Below, piece after piece: positions 62,411 to 64,000 of a DNA stretch of 64,000 nt (positions are counted from its first letter, which is position 1; the number at the start of each line of letters is the position of its first letter). The notes under the pieces are model-generated. The model was given only the letters and a program-made list of their open reading frames with translations, was not told the origin of the DNA and ran no database searches. The position numbers and the translations under genes are program-made. This stretch comes from Brachyspira hampsonii (lineage in GTDB: Bacteria; Spirochaetota; Brachyspiria; Brachyspirales; Brachyspiraceae): the NCBI RefSeq assembly GCF_001746205.1, contig NZ_MDCO01000006.1:372001-436000 (forward strand), in the 5' to 3' direction.

Positions 62411-63023
62411 AGAATGTATGCTTTTTATTTATAATAAGAAAGAAAGTATTACTGATGAGAAAGAGTTAGATTTTTTAGACAGTGTTTTTACTTATTTAGT
62501 TGATTATTATGATCATTCAAAAGAAAGTAAAAAAGAAGTTATTACTCAGTCTGAAATAGATGCTGTAATTGAAGGACTTGATGAAGAAATATTAAATAAA
62601 ATTAAGGACAAAAAAATGATAAAAACTCTTGATGAAGCTATAACTTTTTACAAGAAAAAATATGAGCTATTAAAGAACTATGATAATTTAAAATCTGAAG
62701 AATATAGAGAGTTAGCTGATTGGCTTATAGATTATAAAAGATTAAAATAAAAAGAAAAAGCTGAAAATGATTTCTTTTCTCATCTTAAAGAAGCATTAGA
62801 TATAAATGATGAGGAGGCTCTTTCTGATAAAGCTGTTATGAATATATTAAATGATGAAGAACTAACAGAAGAAACCCAAAAAGAAATTAATAGTATATTA
62901 GAAAAAAGAAATCAAAATCATAATCGTTATGATATGATTTATGATCATTATACAAAAAATCAAGCAGATAAAAATATAAATGAAAAAGAAATAGAAACAT
63001 TAAAAGAGGGGTTATGTCAGTAG
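62400..63023 (+). pseudogene. Late phage gene interrupted by an in-frame TAA
   Basis: From ATG 62400 the frame encodes MTIRECMLFIYNKKESITDE to DYKRLK, then TAA at 62748-62750. The same frame continues KEKAENDFFSHLKEALDIND to EIETLKEGLCQ, TAG at 63021-63023. Both halves are acidic and helical with no break in style, so I read one 207-codon gene with a premature stop. Unknown function; position beside a holin-like fragment and a spanin-like gene. Confidence 0.6.
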
Positions 63024-63397
63024 CTATAGCTTTTATATTAAACTTTATTAAAAATAAGTTGTTAGATTTTTTGAAGTCTAAATATTTCTATATATTTTTA
63101 GCTGTAAGTATTGTTATAGCAATTATAGTCTTTACTATTTTTCAATTAAAAAGCAAAGACAAAAAGATAAAAGATTTAGAGAACAAACTCTACACTACAA
63201 AACTTGAATTGTCGAATATGGTCATTCAAAAAAACATTGCCTTTCAGTCTAATAGTCAATATATAAAAGAGATATACACAAACAGCAGTGAGGCAATAGA
63301 AAAACTTACTGAAGATAAAAAATATAATTCTAATGAGATTATGACATTAGATAAAATAATTAAAGACTACAATAACGCACGCTCTCCGCCGAGATAA
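63014..63397 (+). CDS. Rz-like inner-membrane spanin or holin-type protein
   Basis: The 127-residue protein has one strong membrane span (YFYIFLAVSIVIAIIVFTIF, residues about 25-45). A long charged helix follows (KSKDKKIKDLENKLYTTKLE), ending NNARSPPR. A single N-terminal span with a periplasmic coiled coil fits an i-spanin. I looked for an embedded lipoprotein partner and saw none. The GC-rich last codons ACGCACGCTCTCC differ from the rest and resemble the arm of the dispersed element. Confidence 0.55.
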   Translation: MSVAIAFILNFIKNKLLDFLKSKYFYIFLAVSIVIAIIVFTIFQLKSKDKKIKDLENKLYTTKLELSNMVIQKNIAFQSNSQYIKEIYTNSSEAIEKLTEDKKYNSNEIMTLDKIIKDYNNARSPPR

Positions 63398-63478
63398 AAA
63401 AGTTTTGTTGTTTTTATCTAAAAAAATCAATGATAATAATTTTATTATTTTTTGGAGTGTGTATGAATAGGATTAGAG

Positions 63479-63565
63479 ATGAAACAAAATTATTTAACTA
63501 AAAAACAAATAACAAAAATTAAGAAAAAAGCTAGAAAATATAAAAAGCTGAAGGAAACTAAATAA
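63479..63565 (+). CDS. 28-aa basic peptide
   Basis: ATG 63479 encodes MKQNYLTKKQITKIKKKARK and YKKLKETK. A 12-codon frame with the good ribosome-binding site TTGGAGTGTGT (start 63463) overlaps its start, so it could be translationally coupled. The stop overlaps the next ATG (TAATG). Short; support is context only. Confidence 0.4.
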   Translation: MKQNYLTKKQITKIKKKARKYKKLKETK

Positions 63566-63726
63566 TGCTTAAATTAATATTAATTAGTTATAAAAATCTT
63601 TATAGGTATATTCTCAAATATATTAAATTATTAAAAGAAGATACTCCTCTTAATTTATTAGAAACTGTATTCTATTTTTTTAATATTTCAAATATTTTAT
63701 ATACCTTTAAGATGTTTTATCAGTAA
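63565..63726 (+). CDS. 53-aa phage protein, unknown
   Basis: ATG 63565 overlaps the previous stop. Product MLKLILISYKNLYRYILKYI then LLKEDTPLNLLETVFYFFNI. Hydrophobic and basic, perhaps membrane-associated. No family recognised. Confidence 0.5.
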   Translation: MLKLILISYKNLYRYILKYIKLLKEDTPLNLLETVFYFFNISNILYTFKMFYQ

Positions 63727-63759
63727 AAAAAGAATAAAATATTTTTTGGAAATTGTAGA

Positions 63760-64000
63760 ATGAAAAAAAATAAAGAAATAAGTATTGATCAAAAAGTTAT
63801 ACCAAGCCGAATAACATATTATAAAATACATATAATTTATGATAAAATAATATACTTATCATATATTACTGATAATCTTTGTAACAGCAATGAGGCATTT
63901 TCTCGTAAAGAATTAAAAGAAAAATATCATAAAGATTTAATATATCTTAAACACAAAAGCAATAAGAAAATAAAAAGAATAAAAAGTCAGTATTGGAATT
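63760..64000 (+). CDS. Phage protein, C-terminus cut by window edge
   Basis: ATG 63760 behind TTTGGAAATTGTAGA opens a frame with 80 codons visible and no stop: MKKNKEISIDQKVIPSRITY, then YKIHIIYDKIIYLSYITDNL, and a lysine-rich stretch. No family recognised. It indicates that the prophage continues past the window. Confidence 0.55.
   Translation, partial: MKKNKEISIDQKVIPSRITYYKIHIIYDKIIYLSYITDNLCNSNEAFSRKELKEKYHKDLIYLKHKSNKKIKRIKSQYWN

Overview
The window is very AT-rich (roughly a quarter G+C by eye), with lysine-, asparagine- and isoleucine-heavy proteins. The gene content (RecF, MetK, a BatA-like VWA protein, a NadR/PnuC pair, an ankyrin-repeat protein, a remnant of a DUF285/BspA-like protein, BMC shell genes) and the low G+C suggest a Brachyspira-type spirochaete. 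This is inferred from gene content and style only. I saw no rRNA, tRNA or CRISPR array.

Host chromosome, about 1-14500. Almost every gene is on the minus strand: a SurA/PpiC-like foldase (cut by the window edge), a radical-SAM-like protein that has lost all three cluster cysteines, a YkgJ-type cysteine-cluster protein, a MarR regulator, a GH2 glycosidase, TspO, a HExxH zinc-ribbon protein, recF, metK, a BatA-like VWA protein, nadR and pnuC. The exception is a plus-strand ankyrin-repeat protein. Two copies of a dispersed intergenic element (GC-rich inverted arms about 70 bp apart followed by GGGCGGGT) lie here, and a broken DUF285 gene lies beside recF.

Prophage, about 14600 to beyond 64000. 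(i) 14740-27739, plus strand: more than 30 tightly packed small early genes. They include an SSB-like protein, a winged-helix replication initiator, a DUF4406 + DUF1599 nucleotide-modification pair, a VRR-NUC nuclease, a DUF5131 protein, an HNH nuclease, and C5 and N6 DNA methyltransferases. (ii) 27736-34454, minus strand: a block with an FtsK/SpoIIIE-type translocase and two DnaN-like sliding clamps, one lacking domain I. A third gene shares a short clamp motif. The block is divergent from a ribbon-helix-helix regulator across phased TCACGGAA repeats. (iii) 35284-61276, plus strand: a lambda-type head module (Nu1-like and GpA terminase, portal, S49 protease, gpD and gpE relatives) joined to a Mu-type contractile tail (sheath, two tube-like proteins, frameshift chaperone, tape measure, baseplate, fibres). 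A Panacea-type toxin-antitoxin candidate and a membrane-anchored Mrr-like nuclease are inserted between terminase and portal.

Three late transcription units (terminase, head, baseplate) begin with the same promoter, GATTCACTT-N20-TATAAT, with exactly the same spacing. A related box lies on the minus strand before the gp10-like gene. This appears to be the late regulon of the phage.

The prophage is decaying or carries many sequence errors. I see four in-frame TAG interruptions, one TAA interruption, two one-base losses in A-runs, a frameshifted fibre gene, and a roughly 0.8-1.0 kb foreign insert at about 61280-62276 that carries two BMC shell genes and the antisense fragment of an acidic protein. 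No integrase, CI-type repressor or transposase was recognised in the visible 49 kb, so the right end and the lysogeny functions probably lie beyond the window.
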